Origin: Diadophis punctatus similis
Lineage: Eukaryota > Chordata > Lepidosauria > Squamata > Dipsadidae
Assembly: GCA_023053685.1 (NCBI GenBank)
Contig: JALIGW010000032.1
Coordinates: 6,019,720 to 6,083,719 of the forward strand
Length of the DNA stretch: 64,000 nucleotides
Direction: 5' to 3'
The notes below the pieces were generated by a model. The model saw only the letters and a list, made by a program, of their open reading frames with translations. It was not told where the DNA came from and searched no databases. Shown here piece by piece: positions 44,693 to 55,501 of this stretch; the stretch's first letter is position 1, and each line of letters starts with the position of its first letter. The translations under genes were made by a program, and so were the position numbers.

Positions 44693-45305
44693 TGGTCGAG
44701 TGGTTAAAGCTAGGAACTGGGAGACAGGGAGTTGTAGTCCCACCTTAGGCGTGAAAGCCGGTTGGGGGACTTTGGGCCAATCGTCAGGAGACTGTGAGTT
44801 CTAGTCCCACTGTAGGCACGAAAGCCAGCTGGGTGAGGTTGGGCTGATCACCAGGAAAACAGGGAGTGCCAGTCCCTCCTGAGCCATGAAAGCCAGGTGG
44901 ATGATCCTGGGCCAGTAACTCTCTCTCTCAGCCCATGGGGTGGTTGTTGTTGTGGGGAAAATAAGAGACGGAAGCAGTAGTGGGTTCCTACCGGTGCGCT
45001 CTTGGCTATCCATCGCCGCCGAGCCAAAGAAGCTGGCGGCGTTCGCGGCGCGGGGCTTCCCCCGCCCGCTTTCCCGGGATGCCGGGACGCCGCCATTTGC
45101 GTTCTTCTGCCCTCTGCGCAAGCTTGCGCAGAGGGCAGAAGAACGCAAATGGCGGAGTCCCGGCATCCCGGGAAAGCGGGCGGGGGAAGCCCCGCGCCGC
45201 GAACGCCGCCAGCTTCTTCGGCTCGGCGGCGACGGATAGCCAAGAGCGCACCGGTAGGAACCCACTACTGGGCGGAAAGTGTGTTGGATATGTTCACCAC
45301 CTTGA
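44693..45305 (+). mobile_element. tRNA-derived squamate SINE with expanded units
   Basis: The 5' part TTGGTCGAGTGGTTAAAGC is box A-like and AGTTGTAGTCCCACC is box B-like. A unit of about 68 bases is present three times (44719, 44787, 44855), each with GTCCC and GAAAGCC. The 3' part GTTGTTGTTGTGGGGAAAAT continues after the hairpin element as ATGTTCACCACCTTGAGTTA. Confidence 0.75.
44975..45270. mobile_element. Hairpin hAT-type MITE, 296 bp
   Basis: Two arms of 148 bases match almost perfectly about the HindIII-like AAGCTT at 45120-45125. Ends CAGTAGTGGGTTCCTACCGG and complement. Flanks GACGGAAG / GGCGGAAA are an imperfect 8-bp duplication. Open frames on both strands mirror each other. Confidence 0.93.
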
Positions 45306-45600
45306 GTTATGAGAGGGAGTTTGGTCTACTTGTTAAGGTGCCAGGCTAGAAGGTGCCAGGCGGTGAGTTCTAGCTCCGTCTTAACCTTGAAATCTGGCTG
45401 GGTGACTTTGGGCCAATGACCGGGAGATGGTGAGTTCTAGTCCCGCCTTAGGCATGAAAGGCAGCTGGGTGAGTTTGGGCCAGTCCCTCTCAAAGTGTTG
45501 TTGTTGTGGGGAAAATAGGAGGAGGAAGGAATATTAAATATGTTTGTTGCCTTCCGTTATGTGTAAAAATAATAAAGGCAAGGTAGAAATAAATAAACCC
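45306..45600 (+). mobile_element. Second SINE, same family
   Basis: GGTCTACTTGTTAAGGTGCC (box A region), two units each with GTGAGTTCTAG, then TTGTTGTTGTGGGGAAAATA and a tail AATAATAAAGGCAAGG ending AAATAAATAAA. Oriented as the first copy. Confidence 0.75.
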
Positions 45601-46045
45601 TTGCAGACTTTCACCATTGCTTAACCCTGGGATGCTTTGTGCCAGCAAGAAAAAGAGGAGCCTCCTCCCAATTCTACTGCCATCACCAATTGTCCACAGC
45701 TTGGTTGATGGGCCCACAAAGTTACCTCTGACTCTCCAACTGAGAGGTTCAGGAAGGGGTAGGCAGAACAGGGTACAAGCTCTGGATTCAGAAGCTGCCA
45801 GGTTCCAGCCTCAATGCTTATGACCTTGTTTTAGAATAGAATGGGAGGGGAGGGGAGGAGGAGGAGGAGGAGAGGAGACGAGGAGAGGAGAGGAGAAGAG
45901 AAGAAGAGAAAAGAAGAATAGGAATAGGAATATGGGATAGGATGGGATAGAATAGAATATAGCATAGAGAATAGAATAGAATAGGAATAGGAATAGGAAT
46001 AGGAATAGGAATAGGAATAGGAATATGGGATAGGATGGGATAGAT

Positions 46046-46353
46046 TTAAGATTTATTAAATTTATATGCCGCCCAACTCCCAAAGGACTCTGGGCGGCTT
46101 AACAACAGAATAAACCTTAAAAACATCTTAAACATTAAAACAATTTAAAACCCATGTATATCATTTCATGGCCGGTTCTCGCCGATTACAACCGCGAGAT
46201 CAACGGCCCCAGGCCTGCCGGAAAAGCCAGGTCTTTACTGCTTTTGGGAAGGCCAAAAGGATGGGGGCAGTCCGGATCTCCGGAGGTAACTGGTTCCAGA
46301 GAGCTGGGGCAGCCACAGAGAAGGCCCTCCCCCGCAGGCCCGCCAATCGAATA
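46046..46353 (-). mobile_element. L2 LINE 3' end
   Basis: TTTATATGCCGCCCAACTCC and GACTCTGGGCGGCTTAAC, then GGATCTCCGGAGGTAACTGG. The minus strand reads the L2 C-terminal pattern (RAFSVAAPAL, LAFPKAVKTW-like). Inserted in the (AATAG)n block. Confidence 0.8.
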
Positions 46354-46361
46354 GAATAGAA

Positions 46362-46796
46362 CAGTGATGGCGAACCTTTTTTTCCTCAGGTGCCGAAAGT
46401 GCGTGTGGCGGGCACTATTGCACACATGCGAGTGCCCACACCCATAATTCAATGTCTGGGGAGGGCGAAAATGGCTTCCCTCACCCACCAGAGGCCGTCT
46501 GGAGGCCGGAAATGGCCCATTTCCTGACTTCCGGTGGGCCCAGTAGGCCATTTTTCGCCCTCCCCAGGCTCCAGAGGCTTCCCTAGAGCCTGGGGAGAGC
46601 GAAAATGCCCTCCCCCACCCCCCAGAGGCCCTATGGAAGCCAAAAACGCCCTCCCAGAGTCTCCGTGTGAGCTGAAAATCAGCTGGCCGGCGCGCACATG
46701 TGCGCTGGAGCTAAGCTAGGGCAACGGCTCGCATGCCAGCAGATATGGCTCCACGTGTCACCTGTGGCACGCGTGCCCATAGGTTCGCCATCACTG
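46362..46796. mobile_element. hAT-type MITE with GATGGCGAACC ends
   Basis: CAGTGATGGCGAACC to GGTTCGCCATCACTG; the duplication GAATAGAA is perfect (46354-46361, 46797-46804) and is itself microsatellite sequence. Same orientation as the copy at 19822. Confidence 0.93.
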
Positions 46797-47372
46797 GAAT
46801 AGAATATAGAAAATAGAAAATAGAATAGAATATAGAATATAGAATAGAAGAATAGGAATATGGGATAGGATGGGATAGAATAGAATATAGCATAGAAAAT
46901 TATAATAGAATAGAATAGAATAGAATAGAATAGAATAGAATAGAATAGAATAGAATAGAATAGAATAGAATAGAATAGAATAGAATAGAATAGGAATAGA
47001 GACGAGATATTTTATTTGAGTTATCTAGTTTTAGAAATTTAGTTATTGAATTTTGATATCGTTGAATTTTGATGTCATGTACCATATATATTTTTGTACG
47101 GTTGTTTCTGTACCTGTTTGTTCTGTTTTTCTTTTTCTTTTTTTAAAAGGCCTCGGGCTATTCAATAAATGTACTAGTTACTAGAATAGGAATAGGAATA
47201 GGAATATGGGATAGGATGGGATAGAATAGAATATAGAATATAGAATATAGAATATAGAATATAGAATATAGAATATAGAATATAGAATAGAATAGAATAG
47301 AATAGAATAGAATAGAATAGAATAGAATAGAATAGAATAGAATAGAATAGAATAGAATAGAATAGAATAGAA

Positions 47373-47960
47373 AATATGGAGTGGAGTAGAGTAGAGTTCT
47401 TTATTGGCCAAGTGTGATTGAACACACAAGGAATTTGTCTCCAAGGCAGCAGCTTTCAATGTATATACAACAACAATGTGATAGGTCATAGATCATAGTT
47501 ACAATCATTAATCATAAGATACGAGAACTATGATAAATCATAGATACCAATAGGAGAAAGTAGTAGGAAAGACGAGAAGATGAGAAGGATAATAGCAATA
47601 CAGCCCTACTACATGAGAAGAGCTGTGGGAATTAGGTGCAGGCAGTGTGATGGCATGAGGGATTTGTGCCTAATTTTTTGGGGCATGCAATGCCCTATAG
47701 CTGCATCCCGAGCGGAGGAGTTGAAAGAGTTGATGTGCAGGATGTGAAGGGTCTGGGGATATTTTGGCAGCCTTCTTTCTGGCTGGTGCAGGTTCCAGGT
47801 TCCCAGTGGGAGGCAGTCTGGTTGCCACTGTTCTTCCTGCAATCCTCGCTATCCATTGCAGCCTGTGACTGTCCTGTTGGGTTCCTGTGCCCAACCAGAC
47901 GGTTATAGAGGCATCTTTTTGGTGCTTGTGAACTGGGTTTCCTGGGCGTTGAACATCACG
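47373..47960 (-). mobile_element. Rex-like LINE 3' end
   Basis: TTCTTTATTGGCCAAGTGTG, CACACAAGGAATTTGTCTCC at the tail side. Towards the 5' side of the element it has GATGTGCAGGATGTGAAGGG, TGACTGTCCTGTTGGGTTCC and CCAACCAGACGGTTATAGAG, a degraded coding region. The name is tentative. Confidence 0.6.
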
Positions 47961-48545
47961 GGAGGGGGGTGCCCATCGCTGTAGCCAGTGCGAGAAGTGT
48001 GTACTCCTGGCTGCCTGGCACCGTTTTGTCGCCCTGGGAGATTCCCCAGTAATGCTGAGCTAACCCAGGAAACGTTTGCAAACGTGACGGGCAGCGAAGG
48101 ACCCTTTCTCCTCTCTTATGCCCGTCGTCGTCGGAAGGGAGCAAGCAGGATGAGCAGCTGCAACCCAGTCCCTGTTCTCGGTTTGCTGGCTGCGGCTGGA
48201 GATGTCGGCAGAGCCTTGGCCAAGGAGATAAGTCCTCACTTTGTGTTTTGGCAGGGGTCCCCTCGTGCAAACCAAGATTGGGGGAGGGGCAGGTTGGCTT
48301 TGCTTGCTTCCTGCCGCCTTGGCAAGGTGGGCGCAGAGCCAAGAGGAGTGCTTGGCTGCTCAGGTTACAGAGAAGCTTATTGAAAGGCAAAGGGGGCCCC
48401 TGCGAGGGGAGGGAGGGGGGATGTCAGACTTTCAGCAGGGAGAAGATTTTCGCTTGCTGGGAGAAGAGTTGCTGTTAAAGATTGCAAAGCCTCCTTTGGA
48501 AGCCTTTCTGGGCGGGCAAGGAATAAGGCCAAATGGGGGGCAATC
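47961..48545. other. Single-copy spacer
   Basis: No repeat or convincing exon. Frames such as the one at 47988-48383 show no recognisable domain. Confidence 0.35.
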
Positions 48546-48590
48546 AATCAGAATAGAGCTAGAATGGACTTTGGAGATCTTCTTCTAGTC

Positions 48591-49345
48591 CAGGGGTCCC
48601 CAACCTTTCGGACCTCAGGGACCACTAAATTCATAATTTTAAATCCTGTGGACCACTAATATGATCTGCCTAATGACTGGGTGGGCGTGGCTAGGTGGTC
48701 ATGTGACTGGGTAGGTGTGGTCAACTTGATGTCACTCATATCGAGGGGCGCCTCGCCGGCCTCTCCTCAACCCTCCCCTCCCAGCCCCTCCTCGCCTGCC
48801 CGCTCGGGCTCCTTAGGGCCCCAATAGGAAGCAGTTGTTGGAGCTAAGCAGCCACCACAAGAAAGAGTTGGCAAAACAGCTGGCTCAGTTCTCAGCAGAA
48901 GCACCTCACTGAGGACTAGGAGCATAGGCTTTCCAAGCAGAGGGAAGACCTACTGGAGTGCAAAGCCAGGTACAGGCACCTGGAGGCTCAGCGGGCTGAG
49001 ATGGTCAGCCAGTTCCAGGCCATGATACAGTCCCACTGGAACAAGGCCCTCCGGCTCTTCGCCACCAGCGGCGCTTCCCTCCAGCCTTCGCCCAAAGCCC
49101 CACACCAGGAGGCTGAAGCAGACCCCAAGTTGGAATTTCTCCCCCCTCCGACCTGCACAAAAAGACCCCAAAGGGTGAGACTCTACAGCAACACAAGTGT
49201 TCATTGCACGTATCCGTCCCAGGGGCCATAGTTTGAGGACCCCTGATTTAGTGCAATATAAAAAATACAAATAATTTTTCTGCGGACCACCAAAATTTTC
49301 TCATGGACCACCGGTGGTCCATGGACCACCAGTTGGTGACCGCTG
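48591..49345. mobile_element. hAT-type element carrying a captured gene fragment
   Basis: Begins CAGGGGTCCCCAACCTTTCG and ends GTTGGTGACCGCTG; the duplication TTCTAGTC is perfect (48583-48590, 49346-49353). The outer arms hold GGACCACTAA and GGACCACC motifs. The middle third is coding-like DNA described in the next entry. A second GGACCCCTG end inside (49234-49245) suggests an element within an element or an alternative end. Confidence 0.85.
48828..49174 (+). pseudogene. Captured CNTROB (centrobin)-like exon fragment
   Basis: In frame it reads KQLLELSSHHKKELAKQLAQ, then after frame damage REDLLECKARYRHLEAQRAE and MVSQFQAMIQSHWNKALRLF. My recollection of mammalian centrobin has the corresponding coiled-coil segment KQLQDLSGQHQQELASQLAQ, later LEEQRVELVERLQAMLQAHW. 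Order and spacing agree. An AATAG before the start and GGGTGAG after the end look like old splice sites, so a piece of genomic DNA rather than an mRNA copy may have been taken. Stops (TGA, TAG) at 48918-48935 show it makes no full protein. Confidence 0.6.
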
Positions 49346-49904
49346 TTCTAGTCCAACCCCCTGCTCAAGCGGGAGACCCTATACCATTTCAGACAAGTGA
49401 CTGTCCAGTCCAGTGTTGGAGCACCCACAACTTCTGGTGGCAAGCTGTTCCACTGGTTAATTGTTCTAACTGTCAGGAAATTTATCCTCAGTTCTAAGTT
49501 GCTTCTCTCCTTGTTTAGTTTCCACCCGTTGCTTCTTGTCCTGCCTTCAGGTGCTTTGGAGAATAGTTTGACTCCCTCTTCTTTGTGGCAACCCCTGAGA
49601 TATTGGAAGACTGCTATTATGTCTCCCCTAGTCCTTCTTTTCATTAAACTAGACATACCCAGTTCCTGCAACCGTTCTTCATATGTTTTAGCCTCCAGTC
49701 CCCTAATCATCTTTGTTACTCTTCTCTGCACTCTTTCCAGAATCTCAACATGTTTTTTATATCGTGGTGACCAAAACTGGATGCAATCTATGGAGATTCT
49801 CACTCCTACAGGTCATGGTTTTCCCAAAGGTGTTTTTTCCAAAAGGCAACTGGACTTTCTTGGGGGAGGGTTTTCTCCAGGTTGGGAAGCTTGCCTGGCC
49901 ATGG

Positions 49905-50345
49905 AATCGAAGTCAGGATCTCGGGTTCAGGGTCTGGAGGCTAAATCGTCTGATGAATGGTTAAGGGAACTAGGTATGGCTAGTCTAGTGAAGAGAAGAG
50001 AAGGACTAGGGGAGACATGATAGCAGTCTTCCAATATCTCAGAGGCTGCCACAAAGAAGAGGGAGTCAAGCTATTCTCCAAAGCACCTGAGGGTAGAACA
50101 AGAAGCAACGGGTGGAAACTAAACAAGGAGAGAAGCAACCTGGAATTAAGGAGAAATTTCCTGACAGGACAATAAACCAGTGGGATGACTTGCCTCCAGA
50201 AGTTGTGGGTGCTCCATCACTGGAGATTTTCAAGAAGAGATTGGACAACCGTTTGACTTCAGTGGTTATAAAGTATCCTGCTTTGAGCAGGGGGTTGGAC
50301 TAGAGGACCTCTGAGGTCCCTTCTCGCCCTGTGATTCTATGTTAT
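49905..50345 (+). mobile_element. CR1 LINE 3' end
   Basis: GTCTGGAGGCTAAATCGTC, ELGMASLVKRRE-encoding sequence, CATGATAGCAGTCTTCCAAT, EIFKKRLDN, and the tail GGTTGGACTAGAGGACCTCT ending GTGATTCTATG. Confidence 0.9.
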
Positions 50346-51153
50346 ACATTATTTCCATAAGGGAAGGGTTGTCTGTGGAGGGAAGGAAGAGTTTGCCCAC
50401 CCCCTCCACAGACAGAAAAGGGGGGGAGGTCCAGGGAAAGACCAGAGCCGAAACTTCATGGGGTCTGAACGGGTGGCTGGCTGAGCCTGGGAAGCTGCTG
50501 ATTTTTGAGCCTGATTCCCAGAACATCCTTCAGCCACTCGTGTCAAGCCAGGCTTCCTTGGGGGTAACCTTGATTAGATTGTTACAGCTGAGCATCCAAC
50601 CCACTTGGTAAATTTATGGCTCAATCTATTCTGCACAGCCAGGCAAGTGTGCAGCGTCAATGCAGAAGGAAAGCCTGCATCTCGCATCTTTCTCCCATCT
50701 TCACAAGGGTCCCTTTCCTTCTTTCCTCCCTTCCCTGAGTGGAGGGATAGACCCATTCGCACCCTATGCCTAAGTCAGTCACTTTTAACTTTCGTTAATG
50801 GGAGGGCGGCGGGGGTGGGGGTGGGGGTGGGAGTGTTTGCTTGTTATATAAACCTGTTGGATCACTTTGTGGTTCCGTGTATTAAGCAACATTGCAAAAA
50901 TAATATAATAATAAAAAACACCAAACAAATGAATAACTAAAGGGTAAGTCAGAGGTTGTGGGGGAATGTAATCCAGTGTCCCAGGAGGGAGGGGCTGCTT
51001 CCCAGAATGCAAAGCAGCAGCAGAACTTGGACTGGTCTGGTGGACAGAAGGGAGCAAGGAAGGACCCTCCCAGCAGTTACGCAGATGGTGGCTTTAGTCT
51101 GGCAAGATTCTGTCTGTGGGTGAGCAACCATGAGAAACAAATGTGAGAAACTG
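50346..51153. other. Single-copy spacer with G-rich tract
   Basis: A GGGGGTG repeat (50806-50832) gives four G-runs, a textbook G-quadruplex pattern. Otherwise nothing recognised. Confidence 0.4.
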
Positions 51154-51545
51154 CAGGTAGCCCTCATCTTACAACCACGGTTGAGCCCAAAATTTCTGCT
51201 GTTAAGTGAAACAGTTGTTAGGTTTTGCCCCATTTTATGACCTTTCTTGCTATGGTTGTTAAGTGAATCACTGCACTTGTCAAGTTAGTAACCCGGTTGT
51301 TAAGTGAATCTGGCTTCCCCGTTGACTTTGCTTGTCAGAAGGTTGCAAAAGGGGATCACGTGACCCTGGGACACTGCAAACCGTCAAAAATACGAGTCAG
51401 TTGTCAATCGTTTGAATTTTGATCACGTGACCACGGGGATGCTGCAATGGTTGTAAGTGTGAAAAACGGTCACAAGGCACTTTTTCAGTGCCGTTGTAAC
51501 TTCGAACGGTCACTCAGTGAATGGCTGTAAACCAAGAATTACCTC
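51154..51545. mobile_element. Tigger-like MITE copy
   Basis: CAGGTAGCCCTCATCTTACA to GTAAACCAAGAATTACC. Contains GGGGATCACGTGACCCTG. Nearly full length. Confidence 0.82.
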
Positions 51546-52205
51546 TACTCAGAAGTAACTCTCACCTATCCTCATTCTTGGTGCTTGAGCTTAAGCAAGA
51601 TTTCTGCAGGGTGGTATTAAGAATGTCCAGGTGGTATAATTGAAACAGCAGCTGAGTTTTATGTGTGGTGCAGATAAAATGCGTATAAAACGGCCTTTGT
51701 GTGCCACACACACAAAAACCAGGCAGAGAGCTGTGATCTGCTAGTTTTCATCTTGGTTCGTCTGACTGCCCCTTGCCAACGTCCGAATGAGTTAACAGCA
51801 GGAGAGCTACGGTGTGTGAATGCAGCCCCTCTCCTTCACCCATTCACCCTCTGTGTTGCCTTCTAAGGATTCGAGGCATTTTACAGGGATGAGTTCAGCT
51901 TAAATCCCTGCTGGAAATATGCAAAACAACATGCCTGCATGACAGCAGAAATAGCCAAACACCGCCATGTACGATATATTATTTTTAAAATCCTGGAGAG
52001 CTAAACAGCACGTTGAATGCGGCAGGGAGGGAGGCCCAGAATTGCCGGGGGCTTCCTAAAAAGGAAGTTTGCTAATGGCAGATCTGTCCTTGGGAAGAAC
52101 AGCCGGAGGCTCCGGTTATAATTCCCTGGGATTTGCTCCTAAACCACCTGCTAAGCCTCTTTTCTGAATGGACCCTTTTTCTGGACTCACCCAATCTGTG
52201 GAACC
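51546..52205. other. Single-copy spacer
   Basis: No repeat recognised. The stretch 51960-52110 (ACGATATATTATTTTTAAAA, GGAAGTTTGCTAATGGC) could be conserved regulatory DNA but the support is slight. Confidence 0.3.
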
Positions 52206-52412
52206 AGCAGCTACCCCACAACCACAGTCGAGCCCACAATCTCCATGGCTAAGAAACAACTGCTAAGTGAGTTTCGACCCATTTTATGACCTTTTGTGCC
52301 ATTGTTGTTGCAACAGTTGTAAGTGTGAAAAACAGCCATAAGTTGCTTTTTTCAGTGCTATTGTAACTTTGAACAATCACCAAACAAACTGTTGTAAGTC
52401 AAGGGCTACGTG
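52206..52412. mobile_element. Tigger-like MITE, internally deleted
   Basis: Both ends remain (CCACAACCACAGTCGAGCCC and GTAAGTCAAGGGCTACGTG then TA), but the middle from the ACGACCTTT block to GGTCGTAAGTG is missing. Confidence 0.78.
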
Positions 52413-52434
52413 TAATTGAATTACCACAACGTGT

Positions 52435-52820
52435 CTAAAAATACTCAAAATGTTTTGAAGGAACCAGCCAGCCCACTCATCTGGGCCAGTGGAGGTTTCT
52501 GGGCTGACCTGGTTAGGTGTGTTGTCTGAACACGGCTGAGAGCTGAGCAGAACTGGGAGTCTTTGTGCATTTTGATCCAAATGTTCCAGGTTTGCATCCA
52601 GAGTCACGCTAGAAGGTACTGTGACTGATTCAGTGCTGCGACTGGGGTCCAGGCTGGTGGTCCCGCTTGGGCCAACGTGTCCTTGAAGGAGAAGAGCCTT
52701 TGGCAACAGCTCCAGGTGGGAGGCAGCGGAGTCAGGAGATGCCAGTGGAAGCCAGCTGATCGGGGGGGGGGGGCTCAACAACATGTCACAGAATTTTCTT
52801 TCCTTAAATTCTGGATCCAC
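52435..52820 (-). other. Unidentified exon-like open frame
   Basis: The minus-strand frame from 52820 reads MDPEFKERKFCDMLLS, a Pro run from a G12 homopolymer, then WLPLASPDSAASHLELLPKA and a Ser/Thr-rich stretch (TESVTVPSSVTLDANLEHLD). It looks more like real protein than its neighbours and lies in single-copy DNA between a MITE and a minisatellite. The ATG need not be a start; the last ~19 codons run into the MITE. Could be an exon of an unrecognised gene, a retroelement piece, or chance. Confidence 0.25.
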
Positions 52821-52847
52821 TATTTTGAAAGAGTGAACTGAAAAGTA

Positions 52848-53045
52848 GAATGGAATAGAATAGAGTGGAGTGGAGTGGAATGAGAAGAAGAGAAGAGAGA
52901 AGAGAAGAGAAGAGGAGTGAAGTGGAGTGGAGTGGAATGAAATGAAATGAAATAATGAAATGAAATGGGGTGGATTGGAATGGAATGGAGTGAAGTGGAG
53001 TGGAGTGAAGTGAAAAGTGGAGTAGAGTGAAGTGGAGTAAAGTTT
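52848..53045. repeat. GGAGT/GGAAT/GAAAT minisatellite
   Basis: About 200 bases of purine-rich pentamers related to GGAGTG and GAAATG. Confidence 0.93.
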
Positions 53046-53563
53046 GTCAAGCAGAAACCAGGAAATTCTATAGAGGGCATTTCCTACACCAGGGCGGGTC
53101 TGGCTGACCTCTGAAGGACCTTGTCTGAAACGTGGCCTCCATGAACCAGAGCCTCTCCTTCCTTGACTTTGGGGGAGTAAGCCGGCCTCGCCACCTTCTC
53201 TCCCAGAAGAGTCCTCAGAGGGAACGTCCCAAGATTCAGTGGGACATCAAGGAGCCCAGCTGAATAATTAAGGCGCAGAAGCAGCTCCCCTGGCACCTCC
53301 AGCTTGAGCTACAGGGCCCATCAGCCCTGGTCAACACACTCTGGCTGCTGCCAGGCTAGAGAAGCCTGTTTGGCCAGCCGTGGACCTCTTCGGAGCTGCT
53401 GCAGTTGCAGCCCAAGGGTCCTTCCAAGAAGCCCCCGCCTCGAGCCTGGCTCTGCTCTGCCCAAGAGGCCCCTGGAACTCCTCAGGGGTTTCAGATGCCA
53501 GCGAGGAAAGCACCGTGCCCTGCCTTCCCTCCGGAGACGGTGCAGGGGCTGGAACACCCTGGA

Positions 53564-53566
<3 letters not shown>

Positions 53567-53629
<63 letters not shown>
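53567..53629. repeat. (GT)n microsatellite
   Basis: About 31 uninterrupted GT units. Confidence 0.99.
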
Positions 53630-53631
<2 letters not shown>

Positions 53632-53964
53632 GAGTCCTGTCTGCTTTCTCTCCTTTTTCAAAAAAAAATGCAGGTTGATCTGAGTCACTCTCAGTGGCCT
53701 GTTGTGGGTAGAGAGGCGTCCAGCCAACGATAGCAAAAGCCCCGGTTGCTTCTTGCCATCCTTCTTTCTCTCTTTGCAGTTGGGCAGGGAGGCATCCGGC
53801 CAAAGACAGCAGAAGTCTGTCTTTCTCCTTTCCTCTTTCTCTCCCGGCAAGCAGGCAGGAGGGAAGGCAACAGGCCATCACCCGGATGCTGTCCTGTGAT
53901 CGCAAAGCCTTTGGCCTCCTCCCCCAAAGGGCGGACAAGGATGGGAGCCATGCTCCAAAGGAGG

Positions 53965-54082
53965 GTTTCTCAAATTTGGCAACTGAAAAGATGCGCGGAC
54001 TTCCACTCGCAGCACAACGGTTGGAGGATTCTGGGGCTGGAAGTCCACACTTCTTCTAGTCACCCAGTTTGAAAAACACGGG
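53965..54082. mobile_element. Palindromic hAT-type MITE, degraded
   Basis: GGTTTCTCAAATTTGGCAAC and CCCAGTTTGAAAAACACG flank a hairpin with GGACTTCCACTCGCAG and GGGGCTGGAAGTCCAC. No duplication found. Confidence 0.6.
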
Positions 54083-54621
54083 AACAGAATCTCTTTGGGC
54101 AACAAGATGGGCAATGCCGAAATTTCATAAATAAATAAACAGAGAACAAGCTTTAAGGAAGAAGGGATGCTTGTTGAGCTGGGGGTGGTGGAGATGCTAG
54201 GTTTCTTTTCTCCGGGTAGTTGTTTTTTCGTGAGATGAACGTAGGTATCTTTCGAGCTTTGGAAAGGGTGGAGATGCTGCCTGGATCGCTGTGAGATTTT
54301 GCTGCAGCCACTCATGAGGTAATCCACTGTTGCACACATAAGCAACATTTTGTTGAATTTTTGCTTTCATGGAATCAGTCTGCAAGGCTTGTTCTTGGTT
54401 CTTGGTTGTTGTTATTATTATCTCTTTTATTCATTAAACATGAAACTCAGTCAACTGAACATTTAAAAAATGTGTCACAAATGCCACTGACTGGTGCTAA
54501 TGGTTGATACGGGTTGCTGCCAGCGTCCTAGGTATCAACCAAGTATCTTCTTCAAATATATGATGTTCCGAGTAGCGCAGTTTTTTGCAGTTCCTCTGGT
54601 GTTATTGCAGGAAGCTGCAAT

Positions 54622-54623
<2 letters not shown>
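54083..54623. other. Single-copy spacer
   Basis: No repeat or exon recognised, although GCAGCTCATGAG-like strings occur. Confidence 0.3.
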
Positions 54624-55500
<877 letters not shown>

Positions 55501-55501
55501 G

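Larger units (their letters stand above)
45836..47370. repeat. Interrupted (AATAG)n satellite block
   Basis: Three stretches (45836-46045, 46797-46998, 47184-47370) are made of AATAG and AATAGG units. They share a longer motif ATGGGATAGGATGGGATAG at about 45931, 46859 and 47206. Two recognised transposons and an unknown 180-bp segment (46999-47183, ending AATAAATGTACTAGTTACT) separate them. The pure (TAGAA)n runs are at about 46905-46992 and 47281-47369. Confidence 0.9.
48546..49795 (-). mobile_element. CR1 LINE split by the 755-bp element
   Basis: ATAGAGCTAGAATGGAC up to TTCTAGTC (48590) resumes at TTCTAGTCCAACCCCCTGC (49346). The minus strand then encodes [40 protein letters not shown] and KRRTRGDIIAVFQYLRG. 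Confidence 0.9.

Noticed and set aside
44690..44770. Functional tRNA gene
   Set aside because: Box A and box B-like sequences are present, but no cloverleaf forms and the unit continues into a repeated SINE body.
45836..47370. CRISPR-like array
   Set aside because: Units are 5-6 bases with no spacers; it is a eukaryotic microsatellite block.
48950..49270. 106-codon minus-strand frame
   Set aside because: It is the complement of the centrobin-like fragment; the plus-strand frame has the family resemblance.
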